Below are positions 1-7,057 of a stretch of DNA of 32,180 bases, piece after piece. The notes under the pieces were generated by a model, which ran no database searches, was not told the DNA's origin, and saw only the letters and a program-made list of their open reading frames with translations. Every line of letters starts with the position of its first letter. Position 1 is the first letter of the stretch. Made by a program: the position numbers and the translations under genes. This DNA comes from Streptococcus sp. (GTDB taxonomy: Bacteria; Bacillota; Bacilli; Lactobacillales; Streptococcaceae). The DNA lies in contig NZ_JAPJPF010000019.1 of the NCBI RefSeq assembly GCF_030825805.1, positions 1-32,180 on the forward strand, in the 5' to 3' direction.

Positions 1-54
1 AGGTGGGACGACGAAATCGAATTCTAACGAATGACCGATTTCTGTCCCACTCTC
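1..54 (-). repeat. Edge of stem-loop repeat element (copy A, truncated by window)
   Basis: Read on the minus strand this stretch matches 16800-16853 of the plus strand at 53 of 54 positions. It forms a long hairpin with outer arms GTGGGAC/GTCCCAC and inner arms AAATCG/CGATTT plus AATTC/GAATT. Only the first hairpin of the element is inside the window; the rest would lie to the left of base 1. The match is read directly; calling it a dispersed repeat is an inference from the second copy. Confidence 0.8.
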
Positions 55-300
55 TAACTGTCTTACTAACTTCGTTTGGCAAATTGGATCGATTTGCCAA
101 ACTCCGTGTCGTAGTTCAGGAAATCTATTTGGTTGTATAAAAGTCTAATAATCTGTTTCCGCTATGGCGGTTTACCTAAACGCTTCAATAGGAAAAGTCC
201 ACGAATGGTATCGATTCGTGAGCTTTTCCGTTGTAACAGTTAGAAAGAGGACTAGCTAACTAGTCTCTTGGTTCACTTTGGGAATAGAATATATAAATTG
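53..300. other. Gene-free stretch with three strong stem-loops
   Basis: No credible gene is present. Three hairpins are visible: 74-102 with 11-bp perfect arms starting GTTTGGCAAAT, 191-229 with arms GGAAAAG/CTTTTCC and CACGAAT/ATTCGTG around a 7-base loop, and about 246-268 with GACTAG/CTAGTC. The 9-mer TCTAACTGT at 53-61 reappears inverted at 236-244, so the first two hairpins sit inside a 192-bp segment bounded by inverted repeats. The loops of the first two hairpins both contain or abut ATCGAT. The function is unknown; a degenerate repeat or a structured RNA are both possible. Confidence 0.6.
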
Positions 301-330
301 AAAAACCAGCTCAAGCGAGCTGGCTTTTTA
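300..330 (-). terminator. Intrinsic terminator of thiT (probably bidirectional)
   Basis: Inverted repeat CCAGCTC-AAGC-GAGCTGG flanked by A5 on one side and T5 on the other. It overlaps the thiT stop codon (328-330) and can work in either direction. Confidence 0.85.
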
Positions 331-903
331 TTGTTCTGTAATGAGGAGTCTTCCCAAAAATTCTTGTAGAATAAAGAAGACAATGAGGCTAGCAATGGTC
401 TCCCCTATGAAGGAGGAGCTATTCACAATCAGAGAGTAGAGGTAGGCACTTTGGCCAGCTGGAGCATAGCTTCCCCAGAAGATGACCCCTGCAATGTAGT
501 GAATCAGGTAGCGTGCAAAACCACCCAGGACGACTCCAACAGTAATATAAGTGAGTGTCTGAACTCGTTTCTTATCTCTGATAGCCTTATCAAGGACAGG
601 TTTGACAATTCCACTCAGTCCAATCAAGCTAAAGGCTACAAAGTACTCTAAGAAACCTTGGATTGGAGTCAACCAACCACCAGCTGCTTCCCCAGTTACG
701 ACTTGCAACAAACCCCAGATGAATCCACCCATGGCACCAGCCTTCACACCCCAGCGGAAACTGAGGAGAAAGATGGGAACCATCTTAAAAGATAGAGAAA
801 TCCAAGGACCTAAGGACATCGGTTGAGTAACCAAATCCAAAATATAAGCAATGGTTGCTAAAAGAGCAACCTCAATCATTGGTCGAATCGTAGTTTTCGA
901 CAT
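328..903 (-). CDS. thiT: ECF transporter S component for thiamine, ThiT
   Basis: Substrate-binding membrane subunit (191 aa) of an energy-coupling-factor transporter that takes up thiamine. It normally works with a shared EcfT/EcfA1/EcfA2 module, which is not in this window. The protein is almost entirely hydrophobic, with about six membrane segments. It shows family features such as the FRWGVKAGAMGGFIWG region and a C-terminal stretch following WGSYAPAG. A longer reading frame begins at 951, but the ATG at 903 has an AGGAGG seven bases upstream, so the shorter start is used. The gene lies behind a TPP riboswitch, which fits a thiamine importer. Function by family knowledge plus the riboswitch; no oddities seen. 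Confidence 0.93.
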   Translation of the reverse strand: MSKTTIRPMIEVALLATIAYILDLVTQPMSLGPWISLSFKMVPIFLLSFRWGVKAGAMGGFIWGLLQVVTGEAAGGWLTPIQGFLEYFVAFSLIGLSGIVKPVLDKAIRDKKRVQTLTYITVGVVLGGFARYLIHYIAGVIFWGSYAPAGQSAYLYSLIVNSSSFIGETIASLIVFFILQEFLGRLLITEQ

Positions 904-1000
904 AAAAAAACCTCCTATACCAATCGTTTTGATTGGCTCATTTTTTGCCACATCAAAACGTTGTCATAGAAGTTCTCTATTTCTTTCTGTTTTGAGACAC

Positions 1001-1106
1001 ATCCCTACGCAGGTCCTAACCTGATCAGGTGGTAAGAGTTTAGGCGAGAGCGTGAATACCTAGAAGTATTTAGCCCAGCCAATCTCAGCAATTGCTCCTC
1101 TTGTGA
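1001..1106 (-). promoter_or_regulatory. TPP riboswitch (THI element) upstream of thiT
   Basis: On the minus strand the stretch carries the TPP aptamer signatures: CTGAGA (plus positions 1083-1088) in the pyrimidine-sensing arm, ACCTGATCAGGTT, and the closing GCGTAGGGA (1002-1010). It sits between a minus-strand promoter and thiT. Binding of thiamine pyrophosphate should lower thiT expression. No strong U-tailed terminator is seen between aptamer and gene, so control of translation initiation is possible; that is inference. Confidence 0.93.
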
Positions 1107-1112
1107 CTCTTA

Positions 1113-1142
1113 CATTATACTATCTAAAAAAACTTCCTGCAA
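1113..1142 (-). promoter_or_regulatory. Promoter for riboswitch-thiT transcript
   Basis: Minus strand TTGCAG (1137-1142) and a perfect TATAAT (1113-1118) separated by 18 bases. The start point would fall just before the riboswitch. Confidence 0.7.
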
Positions 1143-1163
1143 CTGTTTAACTCGCAAAAAATA

Positions 1164-1172
1164 TGGTATAGT
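1164..1172 (+). promoter_or_regulatory. Extended -10 promoter for the PH-domain gene
   Basis: TGGTATAGT is an extended -10 box (TGn plus TATAGT at 1167-1172) about 40 bases before the gene. The -35 region is poor, as is usual for extended -10 promoters. Confidence 0.55.
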
Positions 1173-1212
1173 TATAAAGATAGAAAATGTACAAATTGTG
1201 GAGGAAATAATC

Positions 1213-1593
1213 ATGGGTATTTTTGCAGGTTTGATGGGCAATGCTTCTCAAAAAGACGTCGATAAGGTTGAAAAAGATTTAGGGGATATCCTAGTTCCAG
1301 GTGAGCAGGTAACCTTGGCTTTTAGCTTGATTCGTGACTTGATTGTCTTTACTGAGTACCGTCTCATTTTGGTGGACAAACAAGGGATGACAGGGAAGAA
1401 AACATCTTATAAATCCCTCCCCTATCGTTCCATTTCACGGTTTTCAGTAGAAACATCTGGTCATTTTGATTTGGATGCAGAATTAAAAATTTGGGTTTCA
1501 TCAGCTGTAGAACCATCAGAAACACTTCAATTTAAGAGTGATAATAGTGTTATTGAAATCCAGCAGGCCTTGGCAGCAGCTGTATTGCGTTGA
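1213..1593 (+). CDS. Bacterial PH-domain protein (bPH_1/YozO-like)
   Basis: A 126-aa soluble protein. Residues from about 35 to the end look like a single bacterial pleckstrin-homology fold (LVPGEQV, then alternating strands around LIVFTEYRLILVDKQG and YRSISRFSVETSG, ending in a helix). Members of this family (DUF1696/bPH_1) have no established enzymatic role. An upstream in-frame GTG at 1198 would add five residues, but GAGGAAATAATC precedes the ATG at 1213 with normal ribosome-binding spacing, so that ATG is preferred. The corA-like gene follows after 81 bases with no terminator between, so the two may be co-transcribed. Family assignment is fairly safe, function unknown. Confidence 0.82.
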   Translation: MGIFAGLMGNASQKDVDKVEKDLGDILVPGEQVTLAFSLIRDLIVFTEYRLILVDKQGMTGKKTSYKSLPYRSISRFSVETSGHFDLDAELKIWVSSAVEPSETLQFKSDNSVIEIQQALAAAVLR

Positions 1594-1674
1594 TCAGTGA
1601 ATGAGGACAGGACTCATCTAGCGATTTCGGGTGATCGGTAGGAGTAATGGTAGATAAGGTAAAGAGGAAACGAA

Positions 1675-2583
1675 ATGTTCGTTGAAAAAAAGTTAGGAGA
1701 TGGTCGGAGTTGGATTAATATTGATTCTGACTTGATTGCGGAAACCTCCCAGTTGTACCAAAAGTATGGTATTGATCAAGAAACCATTGAATATGCATTG
1801 GATAAAAATGAACGTGCCCATATGGATTATAACCGTGAAAATGGAACTGTGACTTTTATCTATAATGTATTGGATATGGAAAAGGAAAAGGAATATTACG
1901 AAACCATTCCGATGACTTTCATTGTCCAGGGGCCACGTCTTGTGACTATTAGTAACCGAGACAACGCCTATATTATTGCACAAATGGAACGCTATGTTGA
2001 TGCTCATGAAAGTTTATCCACCTTTAAACTCTTGTTTGCGGGGCTTGAGATGATTAGTAATGCTTATTATCCGATTATTGAGCGTCTAGATAAGCACAAG
2101 GATGAGATTACTCGTCTCTTACGAAAAACGACAACTAGTAAGAACCTTTATGCTCTTTCTGACGTGGAAACAGGTATGGTCTATCTAGCATCCGCTGCCA
2201 AGCAAAATCGCATGCTTCTGGAACATATCAAGGCTCACTTAATCTACCGCCAATTTGATGATGTGGAAAAAGAACAATTTGATGATGCCATGATTGAGGC
2301 CAGACAGTTGGTATATATGACGGAGTTGAACTGTCAAGTCTTGCAACAGTTGTCTAGCTCCTACAATAACATCCTAAACAACAACCTGAATGACAATTTG
2401 ACAACTTTGACTATCTTGGAAGCTCTGTTAGCAGTCTTAGCAGTTGTCACTGGTTTCTTTGGAATGAACGTTCCATTGCCGTTTACTGACGATCCTAATG
2501 CATGGCTGTATATCTCCATAGCAAGCTTTGTACTCTGGATCATCTTGTCTCGTATTTTGCGCTGGATTGCCCATAAACGATAA
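1675..2583 (+). CDS. corA: CorA-family divalent cation channel (Mg2+ type)
   Basis: Membrane channel for Mg2+ or related divalent cations (302 aa, normal for the family). The N-terminal about 240 residues form the soluble alpha/beta funnel and long stalk helix. The C-terminus has two membrane segments (about 244-266 and 277-295), and the signature GMN sits at residues 263-265, followed by VPLPF in the periplasmic-type loop. The last residues are basic (RWIAHKR), as expected for the cytoplasmic end. The start ATG follows GAGGAAACGAA. It is probably transcribed with the upstream PH-domain gene and ends at a clear terminator. The GMN motif fixes the family; the exact metal is not shown by the sequence. 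Confidence 0.93.
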   Translation: MFVEKKLGDGRSWINIDSDLIAETSQLYQKYGIDQETIEYALDKNERAHMDYNRENGTVTFIYNVLDMEKEKEYYETIPMTFIVQGPRLVTISNRDNAYIIAQMERYVDAHESLSTFKLLFAGLEMISNAYYPIIERLDKHKDEITRLLRKTTTSKNLYALSDVETGMVYLASAAKQNRMLLEHIKAHLIYRQFDDVEKEQFDDAMIEARQLVYMTELNCQVLQQLSSSYNNILNNNLNDNLTTLTILEALLAVLAVVTGFFGMNVPLPFTDDPNAWLYISIASFVLWIILSRILRWIAHKR

Positions 2584-2586
2584 AAA

Positions 2587-2618
2587 AGAGAGGTAGGGAA
2601 GAAATTCCTTACCTCTTT
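2587..2618 (+). terminator. Terminator after corA-like gene
   Basis: Stem AGAGGTAGGGAA / TTCCTTACCTCT with a GAAA loop and a following short T run. Confidence 0.8.
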
Positions 2619-2657
2619 CGTATCTTGGCTATTTCAGAAAATCCTTCATTTTTAACT

Positions 2658-2687
2658 CTGCCTCCCCTAAGAAGAAGAGGCAGTTTT
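2658..2687 (+). terminator. Second hairpin with T run
   Basis: CTGCCTC (2658-2664) pairs with GAGGCAG (2677-2683), followed by TTTT. It may be a back-up terminator, or a terminator remnant. Confidence 0.5.
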
Positions 2688-2689
2688 GA

Positions 2690-3125
2690 TACAAGTGATC
2701 GACTGTACATAATCTTCTTGGAAATAGTAGGAGTAGATTTAAAAGTACTGAGTGGATTATAAACAATTTATAATTGGATTGAATCGTTGAATCAGTTAAA
2801 TGAATGAAGCATTTTAATCATTCTGAAATATCCTAAATACTAAATTCATTATACATACTTTTATTTTAAAAATCAAGAAAACAATCCCAAAATAAAAGTG
2901 GATTTTTTGTGAGAAAAAACTTTTAGAAAGCCTATTGTAACGCTTTTTTTGTGATAGGATTCAAAGCGAAGAAGAGATTTTGCGTCCTTTTATATTATTG
3001 TAAATTTAAAAAGAAATAAAAAGGGTTATACTAATGAATCAAAGGTGAAAAGAACTTTTTTGAAAGGGGTTACGCAATAAAAAGCTTTTAACTTGTTTCG
3101 TTTTACTATCTTTTAACCCAGGTCT
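2690..3125. other. Gene-free AT-rich spacer
   Basis: I see no coding region. The DNA is AT-rich. A weak stem CCTAT/ATAGG at about 2932-2960 encloses a T7 run, and a G-rich run GAAAGGGGTTACGC lies near 3062. There is no recognisable ncRNA signature. Confidence 0.5.
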
Positions 3126-3126
3126 G

Positions 3127-3135
3127 TGGTATACT
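3127..3135 (+). promoter_or_regulatory. Extended -10 promoter for cshA
   Basis: TGGTATACT is an extended -10 box. A start near 3142 would give a leader of about 143 nt before the GTG start of cshA. Confidence 0.65.
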
Positions 3136-3159
3136 AGATAGGTTGCAAAGAAAGCAGTA

Positions 3160-3269
3160 CTTTTCTTTCGTGGAAAAGAAGCAACACGATCTTTCATAAA
3201 AGCTATGAAAGTACGTCATGACAAGAAAAGTATAAACTAAGCGCTATAGGATGGCTTCGCACCATCTTT
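3160..3269 (+). promoter_or_regulatory. Structured 5' leader of cshA
   Basis: Three successive hairpins lie in the leader: 3160-3178 (CTTTTC/GAAAAG), 3191-3211 (CTTTCATA/TATGAAAG, perfect) and 3250-3269 (GATGG/CCATC followed by TTT). The last ends 15 bases before the start codon and could mask the weak ribosome-binding site or act as an attenuator. A structured leader fits the cold-responsive control known for DEAD-box helicases in other bacteria; this is inference here. Confidence 0.5.
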
Positions 3270-3284
3270 AGAAAGAAGAATAAC

Positions 3285-4859
3285 GTGAAATTTAATGAAT
3301 TTAATCTTTCTGCTGATTTGTTAGCAGAAATTGAAAAAGCAGGATTTGTAGAAGCAAGTCCTATCCAAGAGCAAACCATTCCATTGGCTCTTGAAGGTAA
3401 AGATGTTATCGGTCAAGCACAGACTGGTACAGGGAAAACAGCAGCCTTTGGCTTGCCAACCCTTGAAAAAATTCGTACAGAAGAAGCAACTATCCAAGCT
3501 TTGGTCATCGCCCCAACTCGTGAACTGGCTGTTCAAAGCCAGGAAGAACTCTTCCGCTTTGGTCGTAGTAAGGGTGTGAAAGTCCGTTCAGTATACGGTG
3601 GTTCAAGTATTGAAAAACAAATCAAGGCACTTAAATCAGGTGCTCACATCGTTGTAGGAACACCGGGACGTTTACTTGACTTGATCAAACGCAAGGCCTT
3701 GAAATTACAAGATATTGAAACTCTCATCCTTGATGAAGCAGACGAAATGCTCAACATGGGATTCCTGGAAGACATCGAAGCAATCATCTCACGTGTCCCA
3801 GAAAATCGTCAGACTCTACTCTTTTCAGCAACCATGCCTGATGCCATCAAACGGATCGGTGTTCAATTCATGAAAGAACCTGAGCATGTCAAGATTGCTG
3901 CCAAAGAATTAACAACAGAACTGGTAGACCAGTACTATATCCGTGTTAAGGAACAAGAAAAATTTGACACCATGACACGTCTGATGGATGTTGATCAACC
4001 TGAATTGTCAATCGTTTTTGGTCGTACGAAACGCCGTGTAGACGAGTTAACTCGTGGATTGAAGATCCGTGGTTTCCGTGCAGAAGGGATTCATGGAGAT
4101 TTGGACCAAAACAAACGTCTTCGTGTCCTTCGTGATTTTAAAAATGGAAACCTCGATGTCCTTGTTGCAACAGACGTTGCTGCTCGTGGTTTGGATATCT
4201 CAGGCGTGACCCATGTCTACAACTATGATATTCCTCAAGACCCTGAGAGTTATGTTCACCGGATTGGTCGTACAGGGCGTGCAGGTAAGTCAGGTCAGTC
4301 AATTACCTTCGTTTCACCTAATGAAATGGGTTATCTCCAAATCATTGAGAACTTGACTAAAAAACGCATGAAAGGTCTCAAGCCAGCAAGTGCAGAAGAA
4401 GCCTTTCAAGCTAAGAAGCAGGTCGCTCTTAAGAAAATTGAACGTGATTTTGCTAATGAGGAGATTCGTAGCAACTTTGAGAAGTTTGGCAAGGATGCTC
4501 GTCAATTGGCCTCAGAATTCAGTCCTGAAGAATTGGCTATGTATATCCTTAGCTTAACAGTTCAGGATCCAGATAGTCTTCCAGAAGTTGAAATTGCGCG
4601 TGAAAAACCACTGCCGTTTAAACCGTCTGGTGGTGGATTTGGCGGAAAAGGCAAGTCTGGTCGCGGTGGCCGTCGTGGAGACGACCGTCGAGACCGTGAA
4701 CGCCGTGGCAATGGACGTCGTGATGAATATCGTAAAGGTGGACGCTCAAAGGATCGCTTTGATAAAGAGAAGCGTTACCGCAAGGATCATAAAAAACCTC
4801 GCAATACTTCAAGTGAGAAGAAAACAGGCTTTGTGATTCGGAACAAAGGGGATAAATAA
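3285..4859 (+). CDS. cshA: DEAD-box RNA helicase CshA
   Basis: ATP-dependent RNA helicase (524 aa) involved in RNA turnover and cold adaptation, a member of the degradosome-associated CshA group in Firmicutes. The motifs are complete: Q motif near 6-31, Walker A AQTGTGKT 45-52, PTRELA 77-82, DEAD 150-153, SAT 181-183 and HRIGRTGR 325-332. The C-terminal tail from about residue 447 is Gly/Arg-rich and very basic (RRGDDRRDRERR), as typical for RNA binding. Translation begins at GTG (3285) behind a weak AGAAAGAAGAA site. No in-frame ATG gives a full Q motif, so GTG is chosen. The gene stands alone, with its own promoter, long leader and perfect terminator. Confidence 0.96.
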   Translation: MKFNEFNLSADLLAEIEKAGFVEASPIQEQTIPLALEGKDVIGQAQTGTGKTAAFGLPTLEKIRTEEATIQALVIAPTRELAVQSQEELFRFGRSKGVKVRSVYGGSSIEKQIKALKSGAHIVVGTPGRLLDLIKRKALKLQDIETLILDEADEMLNMGFLEDIEAIISRVPENRQTLLFSATMPDAIKRIGVQFMKEPEHVKIAAKELTTELVDQYYIRVKEQEKFDTMTRLMDVDQPELSIVFGRTKRRVDELTRGLKIRGFRAEGIHGDLDQNKRLRVLRDFKNGNLDVLVATDVAARGLDISGVTHVYNYDIPQDPESYVHRIGRTGRAGKSGQSITFVSPNEMGYLQIIENLTKKRMKGLKPASAEEAFQAKKQVALKKIERDFANEEIRSNFEKFGKDARQLASEFSPEELAMYILSLTVQDPDSLPEVEIAREKPLPFKPSGGGFGGKGKSGRGGRRGDDRRDRERRGNGRRDEYRKGGRSKDRFDKEKRYRKDHKKPRNTSSEKKTGFVIRNKGDK

Positions 4860-4862
4860 AAA

Positions 4863-4894
4863 ATACAAGGGTAAACACATGTTTACCCTTGTAT
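4863..4894 (+). terminator. Terminator after cshA
   Basis: Perfect 15-bp arms (ATACAAGGGTAAACA and its complement) around a two-base centre. It is symmetric and could also act on the minus strand. Confidence 0.85.
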
Positions 4895-4920
4895 ATTTAT
4901 AAGGAGACCGAAATTCGTAA

Positions 4921-4934
4921 ACAAAACGTTTGCA
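4921..4934 (+). promoter_or_regulatory. cre-like site 1 upstream of lacR
   Basis: ACAAAACGTTTGCA matches 12 of 14 positions of the CcpA operator consensus TGWAARCGYTWNCW. It lies about 190 bases upstream of the lacR promoter. Confidence 0.5.
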
Positions 4935-4943
4935 ATCATCTTG

Positions 4944-4957
4944 TGACAGCGCTATCA
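4944..4957 (+). promoter_or_regulatory. cre-like site 2 upstream of lacR
   Basis: TGACAGCGCTATCA matches 13 of 14 positions of the cre consensus. It resembles the cre that overlaps the gat promoter at 6067-6080 (both begin TGACAGCGC), so it may mark a second or relic promoter. Confidence 0.55.
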
Positions 4958-5040
4958 ATTCTGTTAACATATTAAGAATACAACTTTTATTTAGCTCTGT
5001 CAACAGGTTTGCTAAAAAAAATCTACTTTTTTTAAAAAAA

Positions 5041-5076
5041 AAGAACAAAAAAATGATCATTACACAAAAACGATCA
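5041..5076 (+). promoter_or_regulatory. Candidate LacR operator region, lacR side
   Basis: AAGAACAAAAAA at 5041-5052 recurs exactly at 6041-6052, in front of the gat operon. Within it lie two direct repeats, ACAAAAAAATGATCA (5045-5059) and ACAAAAACGATCA (5064-5076). DeoR-family sugar repressors often bind such A-rich repeats near their own gene. Binding is inference. Confidence 0.4.
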
Positions 5077-5127
5077 ACAAAATAAGTGGTTAATATAGAA
5101 AAATTAGAGTGAAATGTTTGTTTCTTA

Positions 5128-5155
5128 TTGAAATTGTTCACTTTTATAGTATAAT
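5128..5155 (+). promoter_or_regulatory. Promoter of lacR
   Basis: TTGAAA (5128-5133), 16-base spacer, TATAAT (5150-5155). An inverted repeat AGTGAA (5108-5113) / TTCACT (5137-5142) straddles the -35 box and may be an operator. Confidence 0.8.
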
Positions 5156-5185
5156 GAAAGCATAATCAGGAAAGTAGGACATCAT

Positions 5186-5932
5186 ATGAAAGAGAGTAGA
5201 CATGTAGCAATCTTACAAGAGTTGGATAAAAATGAAGTGGTCTCTGTTAAGGACCTAAGCGATCTCTTAGGTGTTACTGATATGACAATTCGACGCGATT
5301 TGATAGACTTAGAGGAGCAAGATCTATTGGTTCGTGTTCATGGAGGGGCCCATCGAAAAATCAAGGATAGTCTGACAGAAGTCTCCCATACAGAAAAGAA
5401 CATGTTGAACGTGGAAGAGAAAAGGGAAATTGCTCAAAAATGTGCGGCTTTAATCGATGAAGGCGATACAATTTTTATTGGAGCAGGGACCACTACAGAT
5501 TTTATTGGAGATTATCTTGAAGGGAAACATGTCAGCATTGTCACCAATTCCCTACCTATTTTTGAAAAATTAAAAGACCAACCCAATTATGACATCATTT
5601 TAGTGGGAGGTCGATACAGGGTCAAGACACAGACCTTTGTAGGACAGTTTGCAAATAAGCTCTTAAAGGAAATTAAGGTTTCGAAAGCCTTTATCGGGGT
5701 AAATGGAATCGACGGCCATACAGCAATGACTGCAAACGAAGAAGAAGGAAATGGCAATAAAATTATTCTTAACAATGCCATTGAAAAGTATGTAGTAGCA
5801 GATAACAGTAAGTTTGATAGCTATTCTTTCTATGCTTTTTACCGTCTAGATGATTTAGATGCGGTGATTACCGATCATTCTATCTCTAAAAAAGTACGAG
5901 AAAAATACAATTCTTATACAAAAATTTTGTAA
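5186..5932 (+). CDS. lacR: DeoR-family transcriptional repressor LacR
   Basis: Regulator (248 aa) of the galactose/tagatose-6-phosphate genes that follow. The N-terminal helix-turn-helix of the DeoR type is clear at about 18-57 (LSDLLGVTDMTIRRDL, then RVHGGA). The rest is the sugar-phosphate-sensing ISOCOT-like domain (GAGTTTDFIGDYL, VTNSL, GGRYR). In streptococci LacR represses lac genes until tagatose-6-phosphate or a related intermediate appears. It has its own promoter and a terminator (5953-5988) separates it from gatA, so repressor and structural genes are separate transcripts. The name rests on family and neighbourhood; a related DeoR regulator of the gat genes is the alternative. Confidence 0.87.
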   Translation: MKESRHVAILQELDKNEVVSVKDLSDLLGVTDMTIRRDLIDLEEQDLLVRVHGGAHRKIKDSLTEVSHTEKNMLNVEEKREIAQKCAALIDEGDTIFIGAGTTTDFIGDYLEGKHVSIVTNSLPIFEKLKDQPNYDIILVGGRYRVKTQTFVGQFANKLLKEIKVSKAFIGVNGIDGHTAMTANEEEGNGNKIILNNAIEKYVVADNSKFDSYSFYAFYRLDDLDAVITDHSISKKVREKYNSYTKIL

Positions 5933-5952
5933 AAATTAGAAAAGAAACAGCT

Positions 5953-5988
5953 AAACGGCCAGGATTCAAGCAGATTCTGGCCGTTTTT
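5953..5988 (+). terminator. Terminator after lacR
   Basis: Stem AAACGGCCAG / CTGGCCGTTT with an AT-rich loop and a T5 tail. Confidence 0.88.
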
Positions 5989-6040
5989 CTATCCTTTAAT
6001 AGAGGAGGGGTGCAAATAAATCTATAAAAAATAAACAAAA

Positions 6041-6067
6041 AAGAACAAAAAATTACATATTGTAATT
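6041..6067 (+). promoter_or_regulatory. Candidate LacR operator in front of gat operon
   Basis: The shared AAGAACAAAAAA (6041-6052) is followed by the perfect 17-base inverted repeat AATTACA-TAT-TGTAATT (6051-6067), which runs into the -35 box. The position suits a repressor. Binding by LacR is inference. Confidence 0.5.
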
Positions 6068-6094
6068 GACAGCGCATTCATATAGTGATATACT
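6066..6094 (+). promoter_or_regulatory. Promoter of the gat-lac operon with overlapping cre
   Basis: Consensus TTGACA (6066-6071), 17-base spacer, TATACT (6089-6094). The cre-like TGACAGCGCATTCA (6067-6080, 12 of 14 matches) overlaps the -35 box, so CcpA could block it when glucose is present. Confidence 0.85.
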
Positions 6095-6139
6095 TATCAT
6101 GTAATTAAAAGATATTTAAAAAGTGGAAGGGGTGAAAAG

Positions 6140-6616
6140 ATGGGATTAAATCAACTGTTTAATCGGGAATTAGTCTTTTGCCTAGATGTTTCGAATCAAG
6201 AAGAATTGTTTGACCAGGTTGCAACTTTATTGGAAGAACGTCAGATTGTGACAGATTCTTATCGAGCTGCATTAAAAGAAAGAGAGAAATCGTTCCCTAC
6301 TGGTTTGGATATGGAATTTCTAGGAAAGGATCTTCCGAATGTAGCGATTCCTCATACGGATATCATCCATAACCTGACAGAGAATATTGTAGTTGTTCGA
6401 TTGAAAAATCCGGTAACCTTCCACAATATGATCGCACCTGATAAAGAAGTAGAAGTTTCTCTTTTATTCTTCATCATTAACAATTCTAGTTCCAGCCAAA
6501 CAAACATTTTGGCGCATTTGATGGATTTCTTTACGACAAACGGAAATCTTGAAAACATGTCGAAATTGGAAACTGAAGAAGACTTATATCGCTATATCAC
6601 AGAAGCGATTGCTTAA
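6140..6616 (+). CDS. gatA: PTS EIIA component, galactitol/galactose type (GatA)
   Basis: Cytoplasmic phosphocarrier (158 aa) that takes phosphate from HPr and passes it to the EIIB that follows. It belongs to the fructose/mannitol-type EIIA fold. The phosphorylated histidine is H72 in the NVAIPHTD motif, with the second half VVVRLKNPV following. The start ATG follows GGAAGGGGTGAAAAG. It is the first gene after the gat promoter. In oral streptococci homologous gat PTS genes carry galactose; the neighbouring tagatose-6-phosphate genes support galactose over galactitol here. That substrate call is inference from context. Confidence 0.9.
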   Translation: MGLNQLFNRELVFCLDVSNQEELFDQVATLLEERQIVTDSYRAALKEREKSFPTGLDMEFLGKDLPNVAIPHTDIIHNLTENIVVVRLKNPVTFHNMIAPDKEVEVSLLFFIINNSSSSQTNILAHLMDFFTTNGNLENMSKLETEEDLYRYITEAIA

Positions 6617-6655
6617 TAGTAACAATTAAAAATATTTATAATGGAGGTCATTCAA

Positions 6656-6961
6656 ATGATTAAAATTTTAGCTGCCTGTGGTGCAGGAGTTAACTCAAGC
6701 CACCAAATCAAAAGCGCTCTAGAAGAAGAGCTTTCAAACCGTGGATATGATGTACAATGTGATGCGGTAATGGTAAAAGATGTGAATGAAGACTTGATTA
6801 AAGGTTATGATATCTTTACACCAATCGCTGCAACTGACTTAGGTTTTGATCCTGGTATTCCAGTAGTTGAAGCTGGCCCAATCTTGTTCCGTATCCCAGC
6901 TATGAGCGCTCCGGTATATGACAATATCGAAGCAGCCATCAAAGAACACGGCTTAAGCTAA
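6656..6961 (+). CDS. gatB: PTS EIIB component, galactitol/galactose type (GatB)
   Basis: Small EIIB (101 aa) that carries phosphate on a cysteine and gives it to the incoming sugar. The active cysteine is C8 in LAACGAGVNSS, the P-loop of the GatB/lactose-cellobiose-like EIIB fold. An in-frame ATG exists at 6641, but the ribosome-binding site GGAGG lies just after it and is well spaced for the ATG at 6656, so 6656 is used. It sits 39 bases after gatA. Confidence 0.93.
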   Translation: MIKILAACGAGVNSSHQIKSALEEELSNRGYDVQCDAVMVKDVNEDLIKGYDIFTPIAATDLGFDPGIPVVEAGPILFRIPAMSAPVYDNIEAAIKEHGLS

Positions 6962-6978
6962 TTCGTTTATCTGTATTT

Positions 6979-6997
6979 TGTAAGCGGTTCCTATAAT
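6979..6997 (+). promoter_or_regulatory. cre-like site and TATAAT between gatB and gatC
   Basis: TGTAAGCGGTTCCT (6979-6992) matches 13 of 14 cre positions and abuts a perfect TATAAT (6992-6997). The -35 region is poor. It could be a CcpA roadblock or a weak internal promoter for gatC. Confidence 0.45.
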
Positions 6998-7057
6998 GGG
7001 AGTTGCTGACATTCTTAATTTTGTAAAATATAAAAATATAAATCGGGAGGATTTATT

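Noticed and set aside
904..951. Longer N-terminus for ThiT
   Set aside because: An AGGAGG lies properly spaced before the ATG at 903, so the upstream part is probably untranslated leader.
3062..3110. Possible small RNA or CiaR-type site before cshA
   Set aside because: There is no TTTAAG-N5-TTTAAG pair, no clear promoter and no terminator; only AT-rich DNA.
4809..5141. Minus-strand open frame of about 110 codons between cshA and lacR
   Set aside because: It covers the cshA end, a terminator and A/T-rich regulatory DNA. The predicted protein has homopolymer runs of F and K, and no ribosome-binding site was seen.
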